From a bacterium (GTDB lineage Bacteria > Hinthialibacterota > Hinthialibacteria > OLB16), in NCBI GenBank assembly GCA_022072055.1, contig JAJVIK010000020.1:87323-151322 (forward strand): a stretch of DNA of 64,000 bases, given 5' to 3'. This document shows, piece by piece, positions 29,949 to 38,393 of this stretch. Numbering within the stretch: the first letter of the stretch is position 1; every line of letters starts with the position of its first letter. Under the pieces are notes generated by a model. The model did no database searches. It was not told the DNA's origin and saw only the letters and a program-made list of their open reading frames with translations. The translations under genes and the position numbers were made by a program.

Positions 29949-29983
29949 AGTGCATGTATATGCACTTTCCGTTTGGTTGTCAA
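29949..29983 (-). promoter_or_regulatory. promoter with embedded operator palindrome, helicase gene
   Basis: On the minus strand TTGACA (29978-29983), a 17-bp spacer and TATACA (29955-29960) form a near-consensus promoter. The -10 box is the centre of an 18-bp dyad (29949-29966) with perfect 7-bp arms AGTGCAT/ATGCACT. Only 6 nt separate the -10 box from the ATG at 29948, so the mRNA should be leaderless. A repressor on the dyad would block RNA polymerase directly. The repressor is not identified. Confidence 0.75.
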
Positions 29984-30086
29984 GGGAAAATTCCAGGTCG
30001 CGGGTGATCTTGCCGAAAAAATCGCCCAATTGAAGCGGCGTGCTTGAGCCGCCAAAATGATCTCGCGCAAGGAGGCGCCATGGAGC

Positions 30087-30350
30087 ATGGGTGCATTGAC
30101 CATCGACATCCCCGAGCCGATCCAGAAATGGCTGGAGAGCCGTCTCGAAGGGAGTGAGTACAAGACCCCCGAGGAATATGTTCTTTCTCTGCTTCGCGAA
30201 GAACGGAAACGGAGCGCGGAAGAGCGTCTGGAGGAGTTGCTGCTGGAAGGGTTGGAGAGCGGGCCGCCGATTGAGTACACGGAGGAATCCTGGAGGAAGA
30301 AGAAAGATGCCTTGGCGGAACGTCTCCGAGCACCGGCGGGGCACAAGTGA
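30087..30350 (+). CDS. ParD-like antitoxin
   Basis: An 87-residue protein resembling ParD antitoxins: an N-terminal ribbon-helix-helix DNA-binding part (MGALTIDIPEPIQKWLESRL, KTPEEYVLSLLREE) and a charged C-terminal tail that would wrap the toxin. ATG 30087 has GGAGG 11 nt upstream; a frame beginning at 30057 is less likely. Its last 4 bases overlap the start of the ParE-like reading frame, the usual antitoxin-first arrangement. It diverges from the helicase gene. The antitoxin itself looks intact although its toxin is broken. Confidence 0.8.
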   Translation: MGALTIDIPEPIQKWLESRLEGSEYKTPEEYVLSLLREERKRSAEERLEELLLEGLESGPPIEYTEESWRKKKDALAERLRAPAGHK

Positions 30351-30687
30351 AGCGTGCTCTCATCGTACGGCCCGCGGCGGACGCGGATATCGATGATATC
30401 TTTGATTACATCCGCGCTGACCGTCCAAGCGCCGCCCTCAGATTCCTGGACAGCTTCTGGTCATCAGCGGAAGGAATTCGCGGGTTTCCGGAAATCGGGG
30501 TGTTAAGGTACAAAGGTACAAGGATCACCCTCAGATGAGAGATCTCCGTATGTTCGCAATTGAGCGATTTGAGAAATACCTGATCTTCTACCGTGTGACC
30601 GAGAGCGCCATCGAGGTTGTCCGTGTCCTGCACTCGGCACAAGATATCGAGGGGATATTAGTCCGCGATGAATCGCCGGGGGCATGA
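30347..30687 (+). pseudogene. ParE/RelE-family toxin disrupted by an 8-bp tandem duplication
   Basis: The frame from ATG 30347 reads MKRALIVRPAADADIDDIFDYI, the typical ParE start, and stops after 63 residues at 30536-30538. The missing C-terminal half is present in another frame: DLRMFAIERFEKYLIFYRVT, VVRVLHSAQDIEGIL, ending at a TGA at 30685-30687. Between them AGGTACAA occurs twice in tandem (30506-30521). Removing one copy restores one continuous frame of about 110 residues (GVLRYKDHPQMRDLRMFAIERF), normal for ParE. ParE toxins poison DNA gyrase. As it stands the protein lacks the C-terminal sheet and should be inactive, unless the duplication is a sequencing or assembly error or a reversible switch. 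Confidence 0.85.
30506..30521 (+). repeat. 8-bp tandem duplication inside the parE-like gene
   Basis: Two adjacent copies of AGGTACAA. Loss of one copy restores the ParE frame, so this is the lesion that breaks the toxin gene. Confidence 0.85.
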
Positions 30688-30766
30688 CGATTCTCTGTTG
30701 GGTCGGGTCTGCCGGACAGCGCAAACGCCGCGTGGGACAGGCTTCCTTGCCTGCCGCTCCGTGGAT

Positions 30767-31993
30767 TTACTCCTTTCCCCAGTCCTGTTGGAACAGCAGC
30801 AGGTCCTTGGCGTCCACGCGGCCGTCGTCGTTGAGGTCTGCACTCCGGCCAGGGGTGGCGGTCGGAGTGGGAATCGAGGTTGGCGTCTCAGTTGGGGTCT
30901 CGGAGACTGTCGGAGTCGAAGTCGCCGAGGGGGTGGGGGATTTGTTGGGAGTCTTGGTCAGCGTCCGGGTTCGCGTGGGGGTGGGAATTTGGTCGAGTTG
31001 CAGTTCGAAGGCCCCCATGTCATAGGCGTTCTCACCATCCCGACCCACGCCGGGGATATCCACCGGACGAGGGTTGTGGGCGAGATCGAGGCTCGCCCCG
31101 ACTGTCGCGCTGTCCACACAAGGGGAATTCGACGACAGGCGGTAGGTTCCAGGGATGAATCTAGGACCAGAAGTGATGTTTCCAGTCCCTGGATAGAACG
31201 GGTACACATAGCTGTACTCCACAACCGGGACGCTCAGATAATCCAGGTCGCTCTCATCCCAAAGGATGCAGTTTCTCACCTCGCATCGTTGCTTGGCAAG
31301 GGCTTTTACTCCATCAACACCGTATTGTGTGTGAGTGACGTTGTCCATGATCGTACAGTTCTCCAGAATCAAGACATCACCCTGATGGTAGAGGGCGGCT
31401 CCGGCCACGGTGGGGGGGAAATAGTCTTCATTTCTGGCAATCAGGCAGTTCCGGATTTCAGCATTACCCGTCACAAAAACACCTGCTGTAGCAGAACTGG
31501 ATGAGTTAATATTGTCAACAATGGCACAATTCCTCACACAGGCTGTAAAAACAGAGTTGACTGCATACATCAGCAAGCCACCTAGCGTCCCCCCCCGTAT
31601 CGTAAAGCCATCTACCGTTCCCAAGTGGTCCATTGCGACCGTAAAATCCTCATCTCCCTCGAACGGCTCAGGGTCGGCGCATTGGATCGTCGTGACCCTG
31701 TTCCCCCAGTCGCGTTGGTCAAACTCATCGAGGCCTTCGTTTCCAGCGAATCCACCGAACAACATGCAGTGGGCGTTGACATCTACGGACTCCACGTATG
31801 TCCCTTGCTTGACCCAGATATGGTCCTCATGCGTGGCGGAGTCCACCGCCGCCTGAACGGTCCTGAAGGCTCGGCCCCAGGTGGCGCCGTCCGTGTTGTT
31901 CCCTGATTTCGCGACATGGATGGTTCGCGCCTGGCAAGCGAACGGGAGAACCAGGGTAAGGCCGCAAGCGAGAGAGAGAAGGCGGGAGCGCAT
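30767..31993 (-). CDS. secreted right-handed beta-helix protein with C-terminal dockerin-like motif
   Basis: A 408-residue exported protein from ATG 31993 (AAGGGG 8 nt upstream), with signal peptide MRSRLLSLACGLTLVLPFACQA. The body matches pectate-lyase-like parallel beta-helix proteins: TIHVAKSGNNTDGATWGRAF, VQAAVDSAT, VDGFTIRGGT, VRNCAIVDNI, IRNCLIARNE, LENCTIMDNV, and the SPCVDSA / AYDMGAFE ending. Next comes a linker of about 45 residues of Thr, Pro and Ser. The end reads ADLNDDGRVDAKDLLLFQQDWG, a Ca-binding dockerin type I-like half-repeat. It probably works at the cell surface or in an extracellular complex. The frame upstream of 31993 is not translated from any good start. Confidence 0.82.
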   Translation of the reverse strand: MRSRLLSLACGLTLVLPFACQARTIHVAKSGNNTDGATWGRAFRTVQAAVDSATHEDHIWVKQGTYVESVDVNAHCMLFGGFAGNEGLDEFDQRDWGNRVTTIQCADPEPFEGDEDFTVAMDHLGTVDGFTIRGGTLGGLLMYAVNSVFTACVRNCAIVDNINSSSSATAGVFVTGNAEIRNCLIARNEDYFPPTVAGAALYHQGDVLILENCTIMDNVTHTQYGVDGVKALAKQRCEVRNCILWDESDLDYLSVPVVEYSYVYPFYPGTGNITSGPRFIPGTYRLSSNSPCVDSATVGASLDLAHNPRPVDIPGVGRDGENAYDMGAFELQLDQIPTPTRTRTLTKTPNKSPTPSATSTPTVSETPTETPTSIPTPTATPGRSADLNDDGRVDAKDLLLFQQDWGKE

Positions 31994-32213
31994 GTCCGAA
32001 TCCCCTTTCTTTCGGAGTGGGCGGGTAGGTCCAAGAATGGTAGCAGAGATAGCGTGAGAGGGATATAGATTCCGAGCCGCGGCGAGGATTCGGAGCGGCT
32101 GTTGCCCCATGTTCCTCCAAGGAGAATGGAGGGCTATGATGAGGGAGGTCTGATCTCCAGCTATGGAGCCGTGGACTTGTAGTCCCCCGCCCTGACTGAA
32201 AGGAGATTCAGCG

Positions 32214-33926
32214 GTGTCCACCATACTCCCCACCCCTCTGCACCAGGAAATCGCCTGTCCCAAGGTGCGTCTTGCCATCCGGTCCGTTCTACTCTTGATA
32301 CTGTGCGGACTGCCGGGGCCGAACCCGGCCTGGGCGCAAGCGGTCCAGACCCTTCTGGAAATCAGCTCCACGATCCCCGAACAATCACACCAGTTCTCCG
32401 GGGGGTCCCGCCAGGTTGTGAATTATGGTCCGATCGCGGTACCCCGCTCCGGACGTCTCCGCTTCATTGTCACCTCCACTCCCAACATCCGTCAGGAGGT
32501 GGAGAACCTCGAGCGTCATGACTCCACGGTCCAGACAATCAGCTTCAACGGGCAGCAGATCTCCCTGCGCCCGGATTACCCGGACTGCAATCCGCCCGGG
32601 AGCAACCCGGCGATCTGCTCCTCGATCTGGGATCCCCCCACGGGAGGAAGTCTCACCGTGGAACTGCTGGGACCGGCGGTCTACAACATCTTCGGTGAGT
32701 TTGTGGGGCATGTCGCCCAGAACTACACGCTCCAAGTGCTGTTCCAGCCGGGGCCGGATGTGACCCAAGTGGAGCCCAACACCGGGTCCGCGGCGGGTTG
32801 GGATCCGGTCACTGTGAGAGGAGATTACTTCGCCGAAAACGCGGTGGTGCTGTTCGGTGGGACCGCCGCCACCGAAACGATCCGAGTGAGCGCTCAGGAG
32901 ATCCTCTGCAGGGTCCCCGCGGGGGTGCCTGGCGCGACGGATGTCTTGGTGTTGAATCCGGACCCCGAACTGGCACCCTGGAACTTCGGGCGACCCTATG
33001 GGCTTTTCGGGGAACTCCCGGGCGGTTTCACCTATGTGAGTCCGGGGCCGCCGCCCGCGCTAGAGGTCGAGGAGTTGCAGACCACCTATTCCGGGGTCTT
33101 TCCCGCGCAGCGGAGCTTTGTGTTCGATGGCCATCAGCAGTTCGCCGAATTCGACTTCTCGATCCCCGGCCCGGGTCAGCTCCGCTGGGAGGCATGGGCC
33201 TTTCTCCCCATCCTCAATCCGGTCTTCGGGCCTCCGGGCGACCCCCACAATTTCGAGGCGTTCAATGACAGCAGCGCGGTCCGTGGGTTTGTGCGCGGCG
33301 ACGCTCAGGTGGCTCCCACGAATGTCTTTTGCACGAGCCTGACCTATCTCTACGGGCCGGTGATCTGCAACTCGACGCAGATTGTGGATGCCGCCGGGGC
33401 GGGCGCGGGACACTTCACTCTTTCCGGGCCGGCCTCGTTCAGCGCGCTCGACTTTTCGTTTCTGGGCGCGCCAAGGCAGGACTGGACCCTGGCCCTCTGG
33501 TTCGCGCACCAACCGGTGGTCACCCAAGTGGAGCCCGCGATGGGGTCCCCTTTGGGGGGAACCCCGGTCACCGTGCACGGGGCCCACTTCGGAACCGGCG
33601 CCCGTGTTCGATTCGGAAACACGGCTGCCACGGGGGTGGCCATTGTGGATGAAAACACCATCCAATGTGTTTCCCCTCCCGGGGGTCCGGGAGCGGTGAA
33701 TGTGTCCGTGGTGGTGCTGACCAACCTGGCGGGGACTCTTGAGAATGGGTTCGAGTATGGGGAGCCTGAACCGACCCCTTCTCCCACCCAGGATTTCGAC
33801 GAGGTGGATGACCAGAAGATCAACGCCCAAGACCTCTTGGCGTTGCTGATCCGGATTCTGAACGATGAGTATTTCAGGCAGATCCTATTTGATTTCGCGC
33901 GGCAGTGGGGCAAGAACGTGGACTAG
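32214..33926 (+). CDS. secreted IPT/TIG-domain protein with dockerin-like C-terminus
   Basis: A 570-residue exported protein. GTG 32214 follows AAAGGAG by about 8 nt; a hydrophobic signal (VLLLILCGLPGPNPAWA) ends near residue 41. Two IPT/TIG immunoglobulin-like domains are recognisable, each opening VTQVEPxxGSxxGxxPVTVxGxxF and containing GxxxATxxxxxxxxxIxCxxP (about residues 182-280 and 438-520). A short Pro/Thr linker leads to a C-terminal helical stretch (INAQDLLALLIRIL, FARQWGKN) that keeps the second helix pattern of the dockerin-like motifs seen in neighbouring secreted proteins. The role is probably structural or adhesive on the surface. Confidence 0.75.
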   Translation: MSTILPTPLHQEIACPKVRLAIRSVLLLILCGLPGPNPAWAQAVQTLLEISSTIPEQSHQFSGGSRQVVNYGPIAVPRSGRLRFIVTSTPNIRQEVENLERHDSTVQTISFNGQQISLRPDYPDCNPPGSNPAICSSIWDPPTGGSLTVELLGPAVYNIFGEFVGHVAQNYTLQVLFQPGPDVTQVEPNTGSAAGWDPVTVRGDYFAENAVVLFGGTAATETIRVSAQEILCRVPAGVPGATDVLVLNPDPELAPWNFGRPYGLFGELPGGFTYVSPGPPPALEVEELQTTYSGVFPAQRSFVFDGHQQFAEFDFSIPGPGQLRWEAWAFLPILNPVFGPPGDPHNFEAFNDSSAVRGFVRGDAQVAPTNVFCTSLTYLYGPVICNSTQIVDAAGAGAGHFTLSGPASFSALDFSFLGAPRQDWTLALWFAHQPVVTQVEPAMGSPLGGTPVTVHGAHFGTGARVRFGNTAATGVAIVDENTIQCVSPPGGPGAVNVSVVVLTNLAGTLENGFEYGEPEPTPSPTQDFDEVDDQKINAQDLLALLIRILNDEYFRQILFDFARQWGKNVD

Positions 33927-33949
33927 AGCGGTTAACGTTATCGTGTGGC

Positions 33950-33966
33950 GCCTGGGAGGGCCAGGC
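33950..33966. terminator. short hairpin between convergent genes
   Basis: GCCTGG (33950-33955) pairs with CCAGGC (33961-33966) over a 5-nt loop, between the IPT protein gene and the end of the OppF-like gene. There is no U-tract, so termination activity is uncertain. Confidence 0.3.
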
Positions 33967-35016
33967 TCAGTCGTGGCAGGTCTTACGGGGGGAGTCCGGA
34001 TGGGTCACGAGGTGACAGGCCACTTGGTGGCCTCCGCCCACATCGGTGAGCGGCGGGGTTTCGGTCCGGCAAGGGTCGAAACAGTATTTGCAGCGCGGGT
34101 GAAAGGAGCAACCCGGCGGAGGATTGATCGGGCTGGGCACATCCCCCTCAAGCAATTGGCGCTCGCGCCGGACGGAAGGGTCTGGGATCGGGGCGGCCTC
34201 CAGCAGCGCCTCGGTGTAGGGGTGCAGTGGGCGTTTGTAGATTTCGTCCTTGTCGGCCACCTCGACCAGCTTCCCAAGGTACATGATCGCCACCCGGTTG
34301 CTGATGTGCTCCACGACGGATAGGGCGTGCGAGATGAACAAGTACGAAAGCCCGCGCTTTCTCCGGAGGTCCATGAGCAGGTTGATGACCTGGGCCTGGA
34401 CCGAGACATCCAACGCGCTCACCGCCTCATCGCAGATGATCAGTTTCGGCTCGACCGTGAGCGCGCGGGCAATCCCGATCCGCTGGCGTTGTCCGCCGCT
34501 GAACTCGTGCGGGTAACGGTCGAGGTGGGTCGAGGAGAGTCCGACCTCCTCCAGCAAGCCGACCACCCGGTCGCGGCGCTCCTTGCGGTTCTTGCAGATC
34601 CCGAAAATCTTGAGCGGCTCCATCAGGGCGCCGGCGACAGTGAGCCGCGGATTGAGCGAGGAGAACGGGTCTTGGAAGATGATTTGAAGGTGCTTGCGGT
34701 AGGGGCGCATTTCGCGCTGCGAAAGGGTGAGCAGGTTGGGAGAGTTCTCGAAGCGAGCCTCCCCCTCGGCCCCATCGAGAAGTCGCAGAAGGGCGCGCCC
34801 GACAGTGGTCTTGCCGCAGCCGCTTTCGCCCGCGAGCCCCAGGGTCTCCCCGGGGTGGATCTCGAAGGACACGCCATCGACGGCGCGGACATGACCGGTG
34901 ACCCGCGAAAACACCCCCGAACGAATCGGGAAGTGCATCTTGAGGTTACGCACGGAGAGAAGCGGCTTTTGCTCGCTTCCCGACACCGATGAGTTTTGGG
35001 GATCCGCCACGGTCAA
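33967..35016 (-). CDS. oligopeptide/dipeptide ABC transporter ATPase (OppF/DppF type), orphan
   Basis: A 349-residue ABC ATPase of the peptide-uptake class. Walker [11 protein letters not shown]-loop [11 protein letters not shown], signature [15 protein letters not shown], Walker [19 protein letters not shown] and the switch His (FISHALSVV) are present. The C-terminal oligopeptide-transport domain has the cysteine block [14 protein letters not shown], as in OppF/DppF proteins with a putative iron-sulfur site. Residue after the Walker B Glu is Ala where Pro is usual (DEP). Start is probably the TTG at 35016. The permease, binding protein and OppD genes are not adjacent, so the partners must lie elsewhere. 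Confidence 0.88.
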   Translation of the reverse strand: MTVADPQNSSVSGSEQKPLLSVRNLKMHFPIRSGVFSRVTGHVRAVDGVSFEIHPGETLGLAGESGCGKTTVGRALLRLLDGAEGEARFENSPNLLTLSQREMRPYRKHLQIIFQDPFSSLNPRLTVAGALMEPLKIFGICKNRKERRDRVVGLLEEVGLSSTHLDRYPHEFSGGQRQRIGIARALTVEPKLIICDEAVSALDVSVQAQVINLLMDLRRKRGLSYLFISHALSVVEHISNRVAIMYLGKLVEVADKDEIYKRPLHPYTEALLEAAPIPDPSVRRERQLLEGDVPSPINPPPGCSFHPRCKYCFDPCRTETPPLTDVGGGHQVACHLVTHPDSPRKTCHD

Positions 35017-35137
35017 TACACAGCCTGTCCGGGTTTTGGTAGGATTGGAGCGGATAGTAACCCACGGGACACAAATTCCAAGGGCAATCCCTTCCCTCGC
35101 CGGGCGCGCCGCGCGGCACGAGGGGCGTTCGGCGAAA

Positions 35138-35989
35138 ATGCGGACTATTCTCCGATATCAGATATGGATCCTCCCGGCGCTGCTGGCGTGCGCGACCCAA
35201 CCAGGGACCGGTTGGGGACAGAGTCGAGTGCGCCTCGACCTGGAGAGCTTCCGGACCGAGGTGTCCCCAAGCGCCCCGGATCAGGATGCTCTGTTCCTGA
35301 AAGACCTCATTCCGGCGCTGGCTCGGCGGATGTTCCCCCCGGGATCGGCTGGGTCCCAGATGGAACCGCAGACCATCGATGTGGGGGTGGAGCGCGAATC
35401 CCGACCCGAGGAGACCCCCAGGAAAGGGGTTCGAATTGTTCAAAGCGCTCGATACAAGCTCGATATCCGGGGAAACCAGTATTTGGCGGCGGCGGAAAAC
35501 TTCCTTTCCTGGCGGAAGGCTTTTGAAACGAGTTGGATCGAAGCCGCCAGCGGTGAGATCACCGCCGCCTCGAAAACCCCGCTCGCGCTGATCTTTGAGG
35601 ACTCAGGCCTTTCCAAGCGCGAGAAAATTGTCCGTATCCTTCAGCTTCAAGCGCACGCGGGGGCGACCTACTCTCCCCCGCCGACCCCGCACCCAGAATT
35701 CTGGCCGGTTTCAAAGATCATTGAGATGCCGGAGATCCACGCCAGGGTGCAATTCAACCCGCGCGGCGGAAAGGTGACAATTCTGGAGGCGGAAACCGGA
35801 CGCGCCTGGGTGATTCCGTTTAACCCGACGGACGATCCGATTCGGTGGATGCGTGATTTACGGGTGTGGGCGGAGGGGAACGGTCTTTCCCGCGCGGTGG
35901 AGCGAATGCGCGCGGTGGCGCTGGGGAAGGAAAAGGAGACATCGCGAACCCTGGCTCCTTTTCAAGGAGAGTCCAGAGGATCCAGGTGA
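35138..35989 (+). CDS. exported protein of unknown function
   Basis: A 283-residue protein with a signal peptide (MRTILRYQIWILPALLACATQPGTGWGQ), starting at ATG 35138. The mature part shows no family I recognise; it contains a Pro-rich spot (YSPPPTPHPEFWPVSKIIEMPEIHARVQF) and a beta-rich piece (GGKVTILEAETGRAWVIPFNPTDDP). The frame extends upstream to 34898 but that part overlaps the OppF-like gene on the other strand and lacks a start with a ribosome site. It lies 26 nt before the FG-GAP protein gene and may be co-transcribed with it. Confidence 0.6.
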   Translation: MRTILRYQIWILPALLACATQPGTGWGQSRVRLDLESFRTEVSPSAPDQDALFLKDLIPALARRMFPPGSAGSQMEPQTIDVGVERESRPEETPRKGVRIVQSARYKLDIRGNQYLAAAENFLSWRKAFETSWIEAASGEITAASKTPLALIFEDSGLSKREKIVRILQLQAHAGATYSPPPTPHPEFWPVSKIIEMPEIHARVQFNPRGGKVTILEAETGRAWVIPFNPTDDPIRWMRDLRVWAEGNGLSRAVERMRAVALGKEKETSRTLAPFQGESRGSR

Positions 35990-36015
35990 ATAAACCAGCT
36001 CGGAACGGGGGCAGG

Positions 36016-38361
36016 ATGGAGGGGCTCATCTCACATTCATCGATCAGGCCATGGACTCCAGGATCACGGGAACCGGATCATGGCCAGCTCTTCATCACGA
36101 AAGATGGAGCGGGGACCTCCGAGCGTCGGGGCGTGATTGCGGTCATCTGCGTGCTCACGGCGCTTATCAACCTTCAGGCGCATAGCGCCACTGTGGTGCT
36201 GACCTCGCGCCACGGCCAAAAAGATGGCAACTTTGGCTATTCCGTGTCGGGAATCCCCGACGTCAACGGAGATGCCCGGGGAGATGTTGTGGTCGGTGCG
36301 CCCTTCGAGGATGTAGTCTCTGTCGTGGCTGGCCGTGCATATGTGTTCGATGGAGCAAACGGCATTTGGCTTAGGACGCTGAGGTCTCCGGGAAATGAGC
36401 CGTTCGGTTTATTTGGCGCATCCGTCGCAGGAATCCCTGATGCCAACGCGAACGGTCAAGGAAACGTCATCGTGGGCGCTCCCGAAGAAGATCCCGATTC
36501 CAGTCCCGAGAGAGCCGGCCGCGCTTATATCTTCGATGGAACCAGTGGCTTACTAATCTACACTTTGGTCTCGCCGAACGAAATAAGCGTTGGTCGGTTC
36601 GGGTCCTGTGTCTCAGGTGTTCCCGATGTCAATGGAGATGGTCGTGGTGACGTCGTCGTGGGCGCTGATTCCGAGGAAGTGGAGACCTTTCAGTCGGTCG
36701 GATTAGCCGGACGGGCATATATCTTTGATGGTGTCACCGGGAACCTGCTGCACACACTTGTCTCTCCAAACGCCTCATTTGGCGGTCATTTTGGTTACTC
36801 CGTATCTGGGATTCCAGATGTCAACGGCGATGGACGGGGGGATGTCGTGGTGAGCGCTGTCGAGGAGGATGATTTGACAGCAACGATATCTGGGCGGGCG
36901 TATATTTTCAGTGGGGCCAGTGGGAACCTACTCCGATCCTTGACTTCACCGGCTCCCGAATTCTACGGGAGATTCGGAGAGTCCGTCTCGGGCGTACCGG
37001 ATCTAAGCGGCGATGGACGAGGAGACGTTGTGGTGGGGGCCCCGCGAGAGGAAACCGGCGCCAGTCCCGCCAATTCCGGCCGCGCCCACATCTTCAATGG
37101 AGCCACCGGAAATCTCCTCCGCACGCTTGCTTCGCCCGATGAGGGGGAATTCGGAGGCTTCGGTGAGTCCGTGGGGGGTGTTGCCGACATCAATGGTGAT
37201 GGTCTGGGGGATGTCGTCGTGGGCACGCTTGGGATGGATACCGTAGGCCACCCAGTCAATATCGAAGGGGCTTATGTTTTCGACGGCTCCACAGGTGGTC
37301 TGCTGCAATCGCTGGTGTCACCAAACGCTGAGGGTTTTGGCCAGTTCGGGGTGGCGGTGTCGGGCGTTCCGGACGTAAACGGTGACGGTCGGGGGGATAT
37401 TGTCGTGGGCGCGCCGGAAGAAGACCCCGGATTCAGTCCGGAGGGTGTGGGACGAGCTTATGTCTTTTACGACGGGGATATCCCAACACCAATCCCCACG
37501 GCCACATCCTCTTCCACCCTAACGCCGACCGCCACACCCACCGTCACTCAATCAGACACGCAGACCATCACCGAGACTCCGACCGAAACGGGCACGCCCA
37601 CAATAACCCCGACCCACACGGAGACTGGCACGCGGACTGAAACTCCTTCCCAAACAGAGACGTTTACAGAAACCCCTGTGCTCACCTCCACACTCACCCG
37701 AACACCTGAACCCACGGAGACCGAAACCCCCACCTCCTCGGAGACCGAAAGCCCCTTGCTGACACACACCTCAACGCCCACGAATTCTATCTCCCCGACT
37801 CTTACTCAGTCCCACACTCCCTCCGCGACACCAACGTCAACATCCAATCTCGATGTGGCCGACGCCGTGGACGCCACGCAGATTCATTGGAGTTCCATGG
37901 GGAACGCGGGATGGTTCCGTCAGTCTGTCGTTACTCACGATGGGGTTGACGCCGCCCAAAGCGGACGCATTGGGCACGGACAAACCACCATCCTCGCCGC
38001 CAGTGTGATCGGCCAAGGAACACTCACTTTCTGGTGGTCGGTGTCCTCGGAACCGGGTTTTGACACTCTACGCTTTCGGATCGACGGGCAAGTTCAGGAT
38101 TCCATCTCGGGCCTGAGTGGGTGGATACGGAAGGTGTTTGCGGCGCCTGCGGGCAGCCATCTCTTTGAGTGGGTGTATGCGAAAGATGGGAGTCGCTCTC
38201 TCAACAGTGATGCGGGGTGGGTGGACCAAGTGATGTGGGAGACTTCCGAAACCGGACTTGATGCAACCGGTCTCCTAGTGCTGCTTAGCCGAATGCACAC
38301 GGGTGATGCGGATTTCCGAGATCTCTTCGACGCAAGCCGAAGGTGGATGAAGCTCCAATAA
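36016..38361 (+). CDS. secreted FG-GAP beta-propeller protein with Thr-rich linker and dockerin-like end
   Basis: A 781-residue surface or secreted protein. After a membrane-type segment (VIAVICVLTALINLQAHSA), seven FG-GAP repeats of about 60 residues follow, each with FGxSVSGVPDVNGDGRGDVVVGAP and GRAYxFDGxxGxLL; seven blades make an integrin-alpha-like propeller with Ca sites. Residues about 488-612 are a Thr/Pro/Glu linker. Next is a beta-sandwich (IHWSSMGNAGWFRQSVVTHDGVDAAQSGRIG, LTFWWSVSSEPGFDTLRFRIDG), then a C-terminal helical motif (LDATGLLVLLSRMH, FDASRRWMKL) like the dockerin-like ends nearby. The start at 36016 is uncertain; a GTG at about 36133 would place the signal at the N-terminus. 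Confidence 0.78.
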   Translation: MEGLISHSSIRPWTPGSREPDHGQLFITKDGAGTSERRGVIAVICVLTALINLQAHSATVVLTSRHGQKDGNFGYSVSGIPDVNGDARGDVVVGAPFEDVVSVVAGRAYVFDGANGIWLRTLRSPGNEPFGLFGASVAGIPDANANGQGNVIVGAPEEDPDSSPERAGRAYIFDGTSGLLIYTLVSPNEISVGRFGSCVSGVPDVNGDGRGDVVVGADSEEVETFQSVGLAGRAYIFDGVTGNLLHTLVSPNASFGGHFGYSVSGIPDVNGDGRGDVVVSAVEEDDLTATISGRAYIFSGASGNLLRSLTSPAPEFYGRFGESVSGVPDLSGDGRGDVVVGAPREETGASPANSGRAHIFNGATGNLLRTLASPDEGEFGGFGESVGGVADINGDGLGDVVVGTLGMDTVGHPVNIEGAYVFDGSTGGLLQSLVSPNAEGFGQFGVAVSGVPDVNGDGRGDIVVGAPEEDPGFSPEGVGRAYVFYDGDIPTPIPTATSSSTLTPTATPTVTQSDTQTITETPTETGTPTITPTHTETGTRTETPSQTETFTETPVLTSTLTRTPEPTETETPTSSETESPLLTHTSTPTNSISPTLTQSHTPSATPTSTSNLDVADAVDATQIHWSSMGNAGWFRQSVVTHDGVDAAQSGRIGHGQTTILAASVIGQGTLTFWWSVSSEPGFDTLRFRIDGQVQDSISGLSGWIRKVFAAPAGSHLFEWVYAKDGSRSLNSDAGWVDQVMWETSETGLDATGLLVLLSRMHTGDADFRDLFDASRRWMKLQ
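37485..37850 (+). repeat. degenerate repeat region encoding the Thr/Pro/Glu linker
   Basis: Imperfect tandem units of 6 to 18 bases (accgagact, acgcccaca, cccacg types) encode a linker such as TPTATPTVTQSDTQTITETP. The units are too degenerate and unspaced to be CRISPR. Such tracts can change length by slippage. Confidence 0.6.
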
Positions 38362-38393
38362 TCGCAGGGGATCCAACACACAAACTCTTCCCA

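Noticed and set aside
29949..30344. N-terminal extension of the helicase to 30344.
   Set aside because: The extension is antisense to parD, crosses a strong promoter and palindrome, and has no helicase features; the ATG at 29948 fits the promoter.
37485..37850. Possible CRISPR array in the repetitive stretch of the FG-GAP gene.
   Set aside because: The repeats are degenerate, without unique spacers, and translate in frame to a Thr/Pro/Glu linker.
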